From Pandoraea sp. (GTDB lineage: Bacteria; Pseudomonadota; Gammaproteobacteria; Burkholderiales; Burkholderiaceae), in contig JARLJF010000085.1 in assembly GCA_031291335.1 (NCBI GenBank), positions 1 to 46,694 of the forward strand: a stretch of DNA of 46,694 nucleotides, in the 5' to 3' direction. This document shows positions 33,701 to 40,541 of the stretch, piece after piece; position 1 is the stretch's first letter; each line of letters begins with the position of its first letter. Under the pieces are notes generated by a model. That model ran no database searches, was not told the DNA's origin, and saw only the letters and a program-made list of their open reading frames with translations. The translations under genes were made by a program, and so were the position numbers.

Positions 33701-33975
33701 ATGATGCCAATGCCCGGCAGCGACTGCGACTCGATGTGCTCGATGTTGTTGACGGTCGTTGTCAGCCCGCGTTCGTTGCCGGAGATCATCCGGTCGGCGA
33801 TGTCCTGTGCCGAAAGGCCGTTATAAGTCCAGATGACACTGATCACCGGGATGTTGATTTCCGGCAACACGTCGACCGGTGTGCGCATGAGCGCGAGCGG
33901 CGTGGCGAGCAGGATCAGAATGGCCATCACGATGAACGTGTATGGCCGTTTGAGCGCAACGTTGACAATCCACAT
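30793..33975 (-). CDS. RND multidrug efflux pump, inner-membrane subunit (AcrB/HAE1-like)
   Basis: Proton-driven trimeric pump of 1060 residues with the RND topology: helix 1 (YTFIVMAILILLATPLALM), a large periplasmic domain, helices 2-6, helix 7, a second periplasmic domain and helices 8-12. The proton-relay pair is intact in helix 4 (GGLALAVGILVDDATVTIEN). VDVLPEINIPVISVIWTYNG marks a subgroup common in Burkholderiales whose substrates are largely unknown; the CusA-type metal motifs are not evident. It is first in an operon with adaptor, outer-membrane factor, regulator and kinase. No good ribosome binding site precedes the ATG. Confidence 0.94.
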   Translation of the reverse strand: MWIVNVALKRPYTFIVMAILILLATPLALMRTPVDVLPEINIPVISVIWTYNGLSAQDIADRMISGNERGLTTTVNNIEHIESQSLPGIGIIKIFLQPTANVQTAIAQVVAVEQAQVKQMPPGATPPLVISYSASSIPVMQLGLSSPSLSEPALNDTALNFLRPQLVTIPGAAVPYPYGGKTRLISVDIDTRALLAKGLTAQDVVAAVNAQNLILPTGTAKIGPREYNVDMNGSPPTVEGLNNIPVRTVGGATTYLREVAHVRTGFSPQTNIVRQNGQRGVLMSIMKTGDASTLSVVDSLKALLPEARAALPSDLHISALFDQSVFVKAAVQGVIHEALIAAALTAAMILLFLGNWRSTCIIAISIPLSILSSLLALHALGQTINIMTLGGLALAVGILVDDATVTIENIERHLHMGTPLHEAILDGAGEIAVPALVSTLCICIVFVPMFFLTGVARYLFVPLAEAVVFAMLASYILSRTLVPTLAMLLMGHAHQADPNAKPGAFRRIYLRFDAGFERMRAAYIVVLSMLLVRRRVFATGFLAFCVLSMGLVFALGADFFPTVDAGDIRMHMRAPTGTRIEETARLADEVEKVVREVVPANELETILDNLGLPYSGINLSYSNAGTIGTLDGEIQIALSPDHHPSAGYIDKLRALLPQRFPGVEFFFQPADIVTQILNFGLPAAIDIQISGNQQLANFDVATKLLKQVRQVPGTVDTHIQQRVNAPTLHLNMDRTRLQQLNLNANAVAQNVLISLSGSSQTSPGFWFNSQNGVEYSLSVQSPQYRISSIDDLLRLPVAGTANNGQPQLLANFVKVEQTQQFAVVSHYNIRPVIDIFVSVEGRDLGSVAGDIDKLVTQTRKDLPRGSQITVRGQVSTMQSSYLGLGVGVAMAIVLVYLLIVVNFQSWVDPLIIVSALPAALAGIVWMLFLSGTRLSVPALTGAIMTMGVATANSILVVAFARQRMEAGMAPLKAALEAGASRIRPVLMTALAMIIGMVPMALGLGEGAEQNAPLGRAVIGGLLFATVSTLFFVPLVFAGIHTRLAQRKAQRQASPTPDTKS

Positions 33976-34320
33976 GGTTCAGACGCGCTCGGGCGCAGTC
34001 GCAGGCGTACGGACAAGGGCCGTCCGGCACGCGCGCAGGCGCGCTGTACCGGTACCGGAAGGAACGCCGCCATGGTAGTGGCGCACCCCCAACGCCAAAA
34101 TGGCGCGAAAATGGCGGAATTGCCATATAGGGCCTGACCCGCTGCAAAGCCCCGTGGCATAAGGCTTTGCTCGCCACGATCACGATGGGAGTGGCATATT
34201 ACGGTGTGTTGCGTTATAAAGTTGACACACCAAAAGTCGTCGCCCGATAGCCTACGGCCTGCTGTTCACCCCAAGGTTTCGGTCGCCGACATCGAGAACC
34301 CAGCCCCACGCAGGAAAGCA
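33976..34320. promoter_or_regulatory. Divergent control region between the RND operon and the DyP-encapsulin operon
   Basis: About 345 bp without a gene, dense in nested dyads. GCAAAGCC/GGCTTTGC (34144-34170, 11-bp spacer), CGTGGC/GCCACG (34153-34178), the direct repeat GTGGCATA (34154 and 34191), and GGTGTGT/ACACACC (34203-34231, 15-bp spacer). A perfect -35 hexamer TTGACA (34222-34227) overlaps the last dyad and points at the DyP gene, with a weak GATAGC -10 candidate 18 bp on. Confidence 0.5.
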
Positions 34321-35442
34321 ATGACTGAACGTCCGACGTCTCCCCCAGAACCTCAGCCCGTCTCGGGCACCGTTACCCGCAGCGCCATCTTCCTCGTCGC
34401 CACCGTGCGTGATGACGAAGCGGCCCACGCGAGCGTGCGGGGCTGGTGCGCCGATGCCGCCGCCTATGTCCGCTCGGTCGGCAAGCGCGTGCCGTCCGGC
34501 AATTTGTCGTGTGTCGTCGGCTTCAGCGATAACGCCTGGGATCGCCTGTTCGGCGACCCGCGTCCGGCAGCGCTGCATCCGTTCCGTGAATTCGGTTCGG
34601 GCAAGCGTCATGCCCCGGCCACGCCCGGCGATTTGCTGCTGCACATTCGCGCCGAGCAGATGGACCTGTGCTTCGATCTCGCGACGCTCATGCTGGGCAA
34701 GCTGGGCGACGCCGTGAGCGTGGTCGATGAGGTTCACGGCTTCCGCTATTTCGATATGCGCAGCATGGTCGGTTTCGTCGACGGCACCGAGAACCCGGAG
34801 GGCAAAGAAGCGCTTGAGTTCACGGTGATGGGCGACGAAGACCCCGAATTCGAGGGCGGCAGCTACGTGCTGGTGCAGAAGTACCTGCACGACATGACGG
34901 GCTGGAACGCACTGCCGGTCGAGGCGCAGGAGCGCATCATCGGCCGCACCAAGCTCTCCGACGTCGAACTCGATGAGGGCGTGAAGCCCAGTTGGTCGCA
35001 CAGCGCGCTGACCACGCTTGAGGAAGACGGCAAGGAAATCAAGATTCTGCGTGACAACATGCCGTTCGGCCGCCCCGGTTCGGCCGAGTTCGGCACCTAC
35101 TTCATCGGTTACGCCCGGTCCCCCGCGCCCATCGAGCAGATGCTCGAGAACATGTTCGTGGGGCGTCCGCCCGGTAACTACGATCGCTTGCTCGACTTCA
35201 GCAACGCCGTGACTGGCGGGCTGTTCTTCGTGCCGTCGGCTCCGCTGCTCGAAACGCTCGCCGAGCGCGAAGCGCCGGTGGCCAGCGCCACGGCGTCTAC
35301 AGCGATCAAGACCCTGATCGATGTGACGTCGATGGCCACGCCGGTTGTCGATGTCACGGTATCGTCTCTCACCCCGGCGAGCGCCGCTCCGGCGGATGGC
35401 TCGTTGCAAATCGGATCGCTCAAAGGAGTTTCTCAGGCATGA
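34321..35442 (+). CDS. DyP-type haem peroxidase with encapsulin-targeting tail
   Basis: Dye-decolourising peroxidase, 373 residues from ATG 34321 (AGGAAA upstream). DyP landmarks: GFVDGTENP (the GxxDG motif with distal Asp), the proximal haem His in KPSWSHSALTTL, and the distal Arg region IKILRDNMPFGRPGSAEFGT followed by YFIGYARSP. After the catalytic domain (about residue 315) comes a flexible Ala/Thr/Ser-rich linker ending in DGSLQIGSLKG, the known family of cargo-loading peptides that direct DyP into encapsulin shells. The encapsulin gene follows with a 4-bp overlap. The physiological substrate is unknown; protection from peroxide is the usual proposal. Confidence 0.96.
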   Translation: MTERPTSPPEPQPVSGTVTRSAIFLVATVRDDEAAHASVRGWCADAAAYVRSVGKRVPSGNLSCVVGFSDNAWDRLFGDPRPAALHPFREFGSGKRHAPATPGDLLLHIRAEQMDLCFDLATLMLGKLGDAVSVVDEVHGFRYFDMRSMVGFVDGTENPEGKEALEFTVMGDEDPEFEGGSYVLVQKYLHDMTGWNALPVEAQERIIGRTKLSDVELDEGVKPSWSHSALTTLEEDGKEIKILRDNMPFGRPGSAEFGTYFIGYARSPAPIEQMLENMFVGRPPGNYDRLLDFSNAVTGGLFFVPSAPLLETLAEREAPVASATASTAIKTLIDVTSMATPVVDVTVSSLTPASAAPADGSLQIGSLKGVSQA

Positions 35443-36269
35443 ATAACCTGCATCGCGAACTGGCCCCCATTTCGGGCGCCGCCTGGGCGCAAATCGAAGA
35501 AGAAGTGGCCCGTACTTTCAAGCGCACGGTCGCCGGCCGTCGTGTCGTCGACGTCAAGGGGCCCGGTGGCCTGGCGCTCGCGGGCGTTGGCACCGGCCAT
35601 CAGAAGTCGATCGACGCACCGTTCGACGGTGTGGGCGCGCGTCAGCGCGAAGTGATGCCGCTCGTGGCGCTGCGCGTGCCGTTCGAGCTGTCGCGTGAAG
35701 CCATCGACGACGTCGAGCGCGGCGCCAACGACTCCGACTGGCAACCCGCCAAGGACGCCGCCATCAAGCTGGCCTACGCAGAAGACCGCGCGATTTTCGA
35801 CGGCTACAAGGCCGCCCACATTACGGGCGTGCGCGAAGGCACCTCGAATCCGGTGCTGCCGCTGCCGGCCAACATCGCCGACTATCCGACCGTGATCGCC
35901 AAGGCGCTCGAGCAACTGCGCCTGGAAGGTGTCGACGGCCCGTACAGCGTGCTGCTGGGGGCCGACGCCTACACCGCCGTGACCGAAGCGAACGATCAGG
36001 GCTACCCGATTCTCGAACACATCGGGCACATCGTGAGCGGCGAGATCATCTGGGCACCGGCGATCGACGGCGGCTGCATTCTCTCGACGCGCGGCGGCGA
36101 CTACGAGATGCACATCGGTCAGGACGTCTCGATCGGCTACCTCGATCACACGGCGACCACCGTTCGTCTGTACCTCGAAGAGACCTTTACGTTCCTGATG
36201 CTCACCGCCGAGGCGGGGGTGTCGGTCGGTCCGGCCAAGCCGGTGGACGGTAAGAAGAAGTCGAAGTAA
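35439..36269 (+). CDS. Encapsulin nanocompartment shell protein (family 1, linocin M18-like)
   Basis: A 276-residue HK97-fold protein that self-assembles into an icosahedral protein shell in the cytoplasm. Family-1 landmarks: MNNLHRELAPISGAAWAQIE, the E-loop region, REVMPLVALRVPFELSREAI, ERAIFDGYK-like EDRAIFDGYK, YSVLLGADAYTAV and DVSIGYLDHTATTVRLYLEE near the C-terminus. The length fits T=1 encapsulins (about 265-285 aa), 60 subunits. It overlaps the DyP peroxidase (ATGA), whose tail carries the targeting peptide, so cargo and shell are made together. A basic tail (DGKKKSK) ends the protein. Terminator 36297-36336 follows. Confidence 0.96.
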   Translation: MNNLHRELAPISGAAWAQIEEEVARTFKRTVAGRRVVDVKGPGGLALAGVGTGHQKSIDAPFDGVGARQREVMPLVALRVPFELSREAIDDVERGANDSDWQPAKDAAIKLAYAEDRAIFDGYKAAHITGVREGTSNPVLPLPANIADYPTVIAKALEQLRLEGVDGPYSVLLGADAYTAVTEANDQGYPILEHIGHIVSGEIIWAPAIDGGCILSTRGGDYEMHIGQDVSIGYLDHTATTVRLYLEETFTFLMLTAEAGVSVGPAKPVDGKKKSK

Positions 36270-36296
36270 GTCGCGCAAGTCCCTGACGGGAAAAGA

Positions 36297-36336
36297 AAAC
36301 GGCTGAGGGCAAGACATCGCCCTCAGCCGTTTTTTT
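36297..36336. terminator. Bidirectional terminator between encapsulin and the ArnT-like gene
   Basis: A 14-bp stem, AAACGGCTGAGGGC against GCCCTCAGCCGTTT, closes an 8-nt loop (36311-36318), with seven T on the plus side and A-rich DNA on the other. It can serve both convergent genes. Confidence 0.93.
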
Positions 36337-36349
36337 ATGCTTGTCGCAC

Positions 36350-38065
36350 TCAGTTGGCGGCAGGAGACTGTCCGGCGTCCGGTTTCTCAATGATCACGCG
36401 ACGGCTGTCGCGGGCCACGATTTTCATCGGCAATCCGAGCGTTTCGAGCACCGTGAACTTGTCCGGATCGACCAGCGCGAGGGCCTTGGGCGCAGCAATC
36501 CAGACCTGAGCGAACTTGTCGAGCGTCGGAATCCAGCTATCGGGCGCTTGCGAGATACCGAACTCCAGTTCGTCCTGCACCGCGACCATGATCATGGGCT
36601 GACGCAGGTAATAAGGCATCGTGTGATCGAGCGTGCCGACCGAGTAGAACGGCGTATCCGGTCCGAGGCGATCCATTTCCGCGCGCACCGCCGGCACCAG
36701 ATCGATCCCCGAAGCACCGCGCCCGAAGGCTTCGTGCCCCGAACCGCCGATCATCGTGAAGGCCAGCCAGGTGCCCGCAAACGCGATGAGCGCTTGCTTG
36801 GTGCTGCGCTTGCTCAGCCAGTGCGTGATGCCGATGCCGATCAACCCGACGATGCTTGCGGCGTACAGGTAGTACGAGAAGGCGCGATAGGCTTCCACCG
36901 GATTGCGGCTATCCGAGTGATGCGAGAGGAAGACCAGGCACGTCACGATCGTGGCGACGAACAGCACCACCGACACGATGAGATGCTTGCGCAGCGACTC
37001 GCGCGAGATCCCCGCGATACCCAGCCCGACGAGCAGCGCGATGGCCGGCACTACCGGCAGCACGTACGAAATCAGCTTCGAGTGAGATACCGAGAAGAAG
37101 CAGAAGATAAAGACGGCCCAGACCGTGATCATCAGCACCGGGCGGAAGCCGTTGGCCTGACGAGGGACCGCGCGTGACGCCGAGAAGACGCGCGGAATCA
37201 TCGACAGCCACGGCAGGAAACCGACAATCAGCACCGGCACGAAATACCAGAGGGCGCCGGGACGATGGTGATCCGGCTTGAGGAAGCGGTTGAAGTGCTC
37301 GTTGATGAAGAAGAAGTCGAAGAACGACGGGTTGCGCGCCATCACGGCGGCGAACCACGGCACCGTCACGGCGAGCAGCACGATCAGTCCGCTCGCGATG
37401 TGCAGGCGCTTCCACAGCGCCCAGTCGCGCGAAATCAGCGTGTAGATCACAAGCACGGCACCGGGGAGCACCACGCCGATCAGCCCCTTGCTCAGGATCG
37501 ACAGCCCCATCGCCGCCCAGCACAGCCACATCCAGTTGCGTGTTTGCGTGTCGGTCAGGCCGGGACGTTGCGCCAGCAGCAGCGAGCACAGCACCAGCGC
37601 CATCATGAACGACAGCCCCATGTCGAGCACGTTGAAGTGACCGAGCAGGCTCCACAGCGGAGCGCTCGCCAGCGTCAGTGCGGCGAAGAAGCCCGCGCGC
37701 GCGCCGAACACGCGACGGCCGGTATAGCCGACAAGCAGCACGCCGCCGAACCCGGTCAATGCGGTCCACAGGCGTGCCTGCCAGTCGCCCAGACCGAAGA
37801 CCATGAACGTCAGCGCATTCATCCAGGTCTGGAGGGGGGGCTTCTCGAAGTACAGATAGCCGTTATAGCGCGGCGTGACCCAGTCGCCCGTGGCCAGCAT
37901 TTCGCGCGCCATCTCGGCGTAGCGGCCTTCGTCACTGGGAATCAGATGGCGAAAGTTCAATACGCCAAACCAGACCAGTGTGAACGCGGCGAGCAGCCAG
38001 AGCAGGGCGGCGGGAGAGATCGGCCAGGGTTCCAACCCTGCGTCACGTTGAGGACGTGTGGACAT
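36350..38065 (-). CDS. ArnT-like glycosyltransferase family 39 protein
   Basis: Inner-membrane glycosyltransferase of the PMT/ArnT type, 571 residues with about 12 helices. The first periplasmic loop has the expected acidic motif (LIPSDEGRYAEMAREM; the Asp-Glu is the proposed catalytic site), followed by DWVTPRYNGYLYFEKPPLQT. ArnT transfers 4-amino-4-deoxy-L-arabinose from undecaprenyl phosphate to lipid A, giving polymyxin resistance. The adjacent PmrAB-like pair supports a lipid A role, though no other arn genes lie here, so the sugar donated is uncertain. ATG 38065 was chosen over an upstream TTG/CTG region because homologues begin shortly before the first helix. Confidence 0.88.
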   Translation of the reverse strand: MSTRPQRDAGLEPWPISPAALLWLLAAFTLVWFGVLNFRHLIPSDEGRYAEMAREMLATGDWVTPRYNGYLYFEKPPLQTWMNALTFMVFGLGDWQARLWTALTGFGGVLLVGYTGRRVFGARAGFFAALTLASAPLWSLLGHFNVLDMGLSFMMALVLCSLLLAQRPGLTDTQTRNWMWLCWAAMGLSILSKGLIGVVLPGAVLVIYTLISRDWALWKRLHIASGLIVLLAVTVPWFAAVMARNPSFFDFFFINEHFNRFLKPDHHRPGALWYFVPVLIVGFLPWLSMIPRVFSASRAVPRQANGFRPVLMITVWAVFIFCFFSVSHSKLISYVLPVVPAIALLVGLGIAGISRESLRKHLIVSVVLFVATIVTCLVFLSHHSDSRNPVEAYRAFSYYLYAASIVGLIGIGITHWLSKRSTKQALIAFAGTWLAFTMIGGSGHEAFGRGASGIDLVPAVRAEMDRLGPDTPFYSVGTLDHTMPYYLRQPMIMVAVQDELEFGISQAPDSWIPTLDKFAQVWIAAPKALALVDPDKFTVLETLGLPMKIVARDSRRVIIEKPDAGQSPAAN

Positions 38066-38125
38066 GAATGCGAAGCTTCCGGTCTTGGTGAATGAGGTAA
38101 ATGTCGTGAATCGGGGGGACAGCAA

Positions 38126-39487
38126 TCAGGGGCTTGTGTCGGTCGCGGCGTCGGGGTTCGGCAGTGTGACACGTACGTGAAGACCGCGCGGCGGCGTCAG
38201 GCTGGCATCTTTCAAATTCACGCGGCCGCCGAGGCGGTCGACGATCGCACGGACAATAGCCAGGCCCAGTCCGGTGCCTTCGCCGCCGTGCTCGCGCGAT
38301 TCGCGTTGCTCGGTCGCGCGGTAGAACGCATCGAACACCCGCTCGCGCTTGTCGGCGTCGATGCCCGGACCCGAGTCGATCACGTCGATGGCCACCTCGT
38401 CGCCGGTCGCCGACAACCGTACCGACACGGTGCCTCCCGCAGGGGTATAACGCACGGCGTTGCCGACAAGATTACTCAGTAGCGTGACAATATCGCGTTT
38501 CGATCCCGTCACTCGCAGGCCGGAGCGGCCGGGCACGCTCGACGACGCATCGACCAGATCGAGCACGATCTGCTTGCGGTCTGCCAGTATGAATACGTCT
38601 TCAAGCGCTTCATGCACGGCGGGCAGCAGCATGAGCGGTGCGGCCGCAACCGTCGGTGCGCTCTGGGCTCTGGCGAGGGTCAGCAGTTGTTCCAGCAGCG
38701 TGCGCGTGCGTTGCAACCCGCTCTTGAGTTTGGTGAGACGGTTGCGCGTTTCGGTGTCGAGCGCTGCCGGGTCGAGTGCCCGGTCGAGATTTTCGGACTG
38801 AATCACCAGCGCCGTTACCGGCGAGCGCAATTCGTGGGCAGCGTCGGCTACAAACCGGCGTTGCTCGTCGAGCGCCTTGGCCAACCGGGCCAGCAAGCGA
38901 TTGATCGATACGATGAACGGCTCGATTTCCGTGGGCGCGCCGTGCGTGTCGAGGGCGTGCAGATCGGTATCGCGCCGGGTGTCGACCTCGTCGGCCAGTC
39001 GCTGCACGGGGCGCCACGCGCGACGTACCGTCCATACGATGGCGCAGATCAGCAACGGTACGAAGACCACGAAGGGCAGTGCGGTGCGCAGGCCACTGTT
39101 TCGGGCGATCTCGTTACGGCCGTCGGTCGGCTGGGCGACGACGATGCGCAACTCCGGGTCGATGGTGCGCACGAACGCACGCCATGTGTGGTCGCCGGTG
39201 CTCACCGTGTGAAAGCCATCGGCCAGTGTGACCGGGAAAGTGCCGCCAAGCCGCTGGACGGTGAGACGGTAGTCGTGGTCCTGTATCGGCAAACCGTGCA
39301 TGGCGCTGTCGGCGCCCGCAAGATTGCGCGTATCGACGAGCGCCGCGAGTTGAAGCAGTTGATCGTCCTGAAAGCGGTAGGCCTCGCGAAAGGCCGCCCA
39401 GTACGACACGAAGCCCGCGACGATGGCCAGTCCCAGCGCACAGGCCGAGAGCGTGACCACCAGTCGGGACTGCAGGGAGCGCATCAT
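38126..39487 (-). CDS. Sensor histidine kinase (PmrB/QseC-like)
   Basis: A 453-residue kinase: helix 1 (about 10-30), a periplasmic sensor of about 110 residues, helix 2 (about 140-158), HAMP, phospho-acceptor His in FVADAAHELRSPVTALVIQS, and an ATPase domain with NLVGNAVRYTPAGGT, DSGPGIDADKRERVFDAFYR and GLGLAIVRAIVDRLGG. It overlaps its response regulator by 4 bp and is followed 60 bp later by the ArnT-like gene, so a signal such as cationic peptides, acid or metal acting on lipid A is plausible. The periplasmic part lacks an obvious ExxE iron motif, so I do not claim PmrB-type Fe sensing. Confidence 0.92.
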   Translation of the reverse strand: MMRSLQSRLVVTLSACALGLAIVAGFVSYWAAFREAYRFQDDQLLQLAALVDTRNLAGADSAMHGLPIQDHDYRLTVQRLGGTFPVTLADGFHTVSTGDHTWRAFVRTIDPELRIVVAQPTDGRNEIARNSGLRTALPFVVFVPLLICAIVWTVRRAWRPVQRLADEVDTRRDTDLHALDTHGAPTEIEPFIVSINRLLARLAKALDEQRRFVADAAHELRSPVTALVIQSENLDRALDPAALDTETRNRLTKLKSGLQRTRTLLEQLLTLARAQSAPTVAAAPLMLLPAVHEALEDVFILADRKQIVLDLVDASSSVPGRSGLRVTGSKRDIVTLLSNLVGNAVRYTPAGGTVSVRLSATGDEVAIDVIDSGPGIDADKRERVFDAFYRATEQRESREHGGEGTGLGLAIVRAIVDRLGGRVNLKDASLTPPRGLHVRVTLPNPDAATDTSP

Positions 39488-40143
39488 GCCTTGGGCACCA
39501 GCCAGCCGGCGCCACGGATATTGCGGATCACGTCCGCGCCGAGCTTCTTGCGAATCGAATGGATCAGGAAGTCGATCATATTGCTCTCGATCTCTTCGCC
39601 CCAGCCGTACAGGCGATGTTCCAGTGCGTCGCGCGAGAGGATCGTGCCCGGGCGCAGCATCAGGGCGTGCAGCAGCGCGTATTCACGGGCCGAAAGCACG
39701 CAACTGTTCTCCCCGTAGCTCGCCTGATGGGTCGCCGGATCGAGCGCGAGCGCGCCATTGGTCAACACCGGCACGGCTACGCCGGCCTGACGACGGATCA
39801 CCGCGCGCATGCGCGCAAGCAGTTCACCCACCTCGAACGGCTTCACGACGAAGTCGTCGGCCCCGAGGTCGAGGCCCTGAATGATGTCTTCTGCGCCATC
39901 GCGGGCCGTCACGACGATGATCGGCGTGCGTCCGCCCGCGCCGCGATGGGCGCGTAGCACTTCCCAGCCGTCGCGTCCGGGCAAGCCGAGGTCGAGCAGC
40001 ATGAGGTCGTAGGCGTGGGCGGCCAGCGCCGCCAGCGCGGCGTCGCCGTCGCGGCACCAGTCGGCCGCATACGAGGCGTCCTTGAGCGCCTGCATCATGG
40101 CCTCACCGATCATGGTGTCGTCTTCTACGAGCAATATCCGCAT
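39484..40143 (-). CDS. OmpR-family response regulator (PmrA/QseB-like)
   Basis: A 219-residue regulator starting MRILLVEDDTMIGEAMMQAL. Receiver residues are complete (Asp-Asp at 8-9 region, phospho-acceptor Asp in LMLLDLGLPGRDGWE, Lys in DFVVKPFE), and the winged helix includes LSAREYALLHALMLRPGTIL, MIDFLIHSIRKKLG and IRNIRGAGWLV, closest to the PmrA/QseB/BasR group. ATG 40143 was chosen over an upstream in-frame start because conserved sequence begins here and GGAAA precedes it. A direct repeat ACTTAG-N5-ACTTAG about 95 bp upstream has the 11-bp spacing of PmrA-type sites, which suggests autoregulation. Confidence 0.94.
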   Translation of the reverse strand: MRILLVEDDTMIGEAMMQALKDASYAADWCRDGDAALAALAAHAYDLMLLDLGLPGRDGWEVLRAHRGAGGRTPIIVVTARDGAEDIIQGLDLGADDFVVKPFEVGELLARMRAVIRRQAGVAVPVLTNGALALDPATHQASYGENSCVLSAREYALLHALMLRPGTILSRDALEHRLYGWGEEIESNMIDFLIHSIRKKLGADVIRNIRGAGWLVPKA

Positions 40144-40236
40144 GGTTTTCCGAACACTTTCCGGCGCCGCCGTAAAGGCGCACGCGCATACCTTGCCAGT
40201 CACAGAGGACGGCACGGGCGCACGATAGCGCGCGAA

Positions 40237-40253
40237 ACTTAGGAGACACTTAG
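40237..40253 (-). promoter_or_regulatory. Direct repeat ACTTAG-N5-ACTTAG, PmrA-box-like
   Basis: Two identical hexamers at 40237-40242 and 40248-40253 (CTAAGT on the minus strand) are separated by 5 bp, so they repeat every 11 bp. This is the geometry bound by OmpR/PmrA-type dimers. The site lies about 95 bp upstream of the PmrA-like start codon. Confidence 0.55.
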
Positions 40254-40450
40254 TGCACGGCGTCGTGTGTCCGCGCGACTATGCCATGCAAAGCCACTGT
40301 TAATCAATGACTTAGCAAGGTTTTTTCATGTGATGCTGCGACGCGTGAGGCCAATTGGGCAGAAGCTGATGCCGATTGCGGCACCCTGGCGCAGGATTGG
40401 ATGCAGAGGACGAGGGACGAGTCAGCCGCGAATGAGGCTGTTGAGAGACA

Positions 40451-40490
40451 ACAAAAAGCCAACGGCCAGCAATTGCCGGCCCGTTGGCTT
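40451..40490 (-). terminator. Rho-independent terminator of metE
   Basis: On the minus strand AAGCCAACGG (rightmost arm 40481-40490) pairs with CCGTTGGCTT (40456-40465), with partial pairing inside, and is followed by a short T tract (complement of 40453-40457). It lies 52 bp after the metE stop. Confidence 0.85.
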
Positions 40491-40541
40491 GAAGCGGTCA
40501 CGCGGCGGCGGACCTGTCGAATCCGCGCACCGGGCAGCGAC

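Larger units (their letters stand above)
40144..40541. other. Region between the response regulator and metE
   Basis: About 400 bp with no gene. It holds the regulator's presumptive promoter with the direct repeat at 40237-40253, a T-tract region near 40320, and the metE terminator at 40451-40490. Confidence 0.6.
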
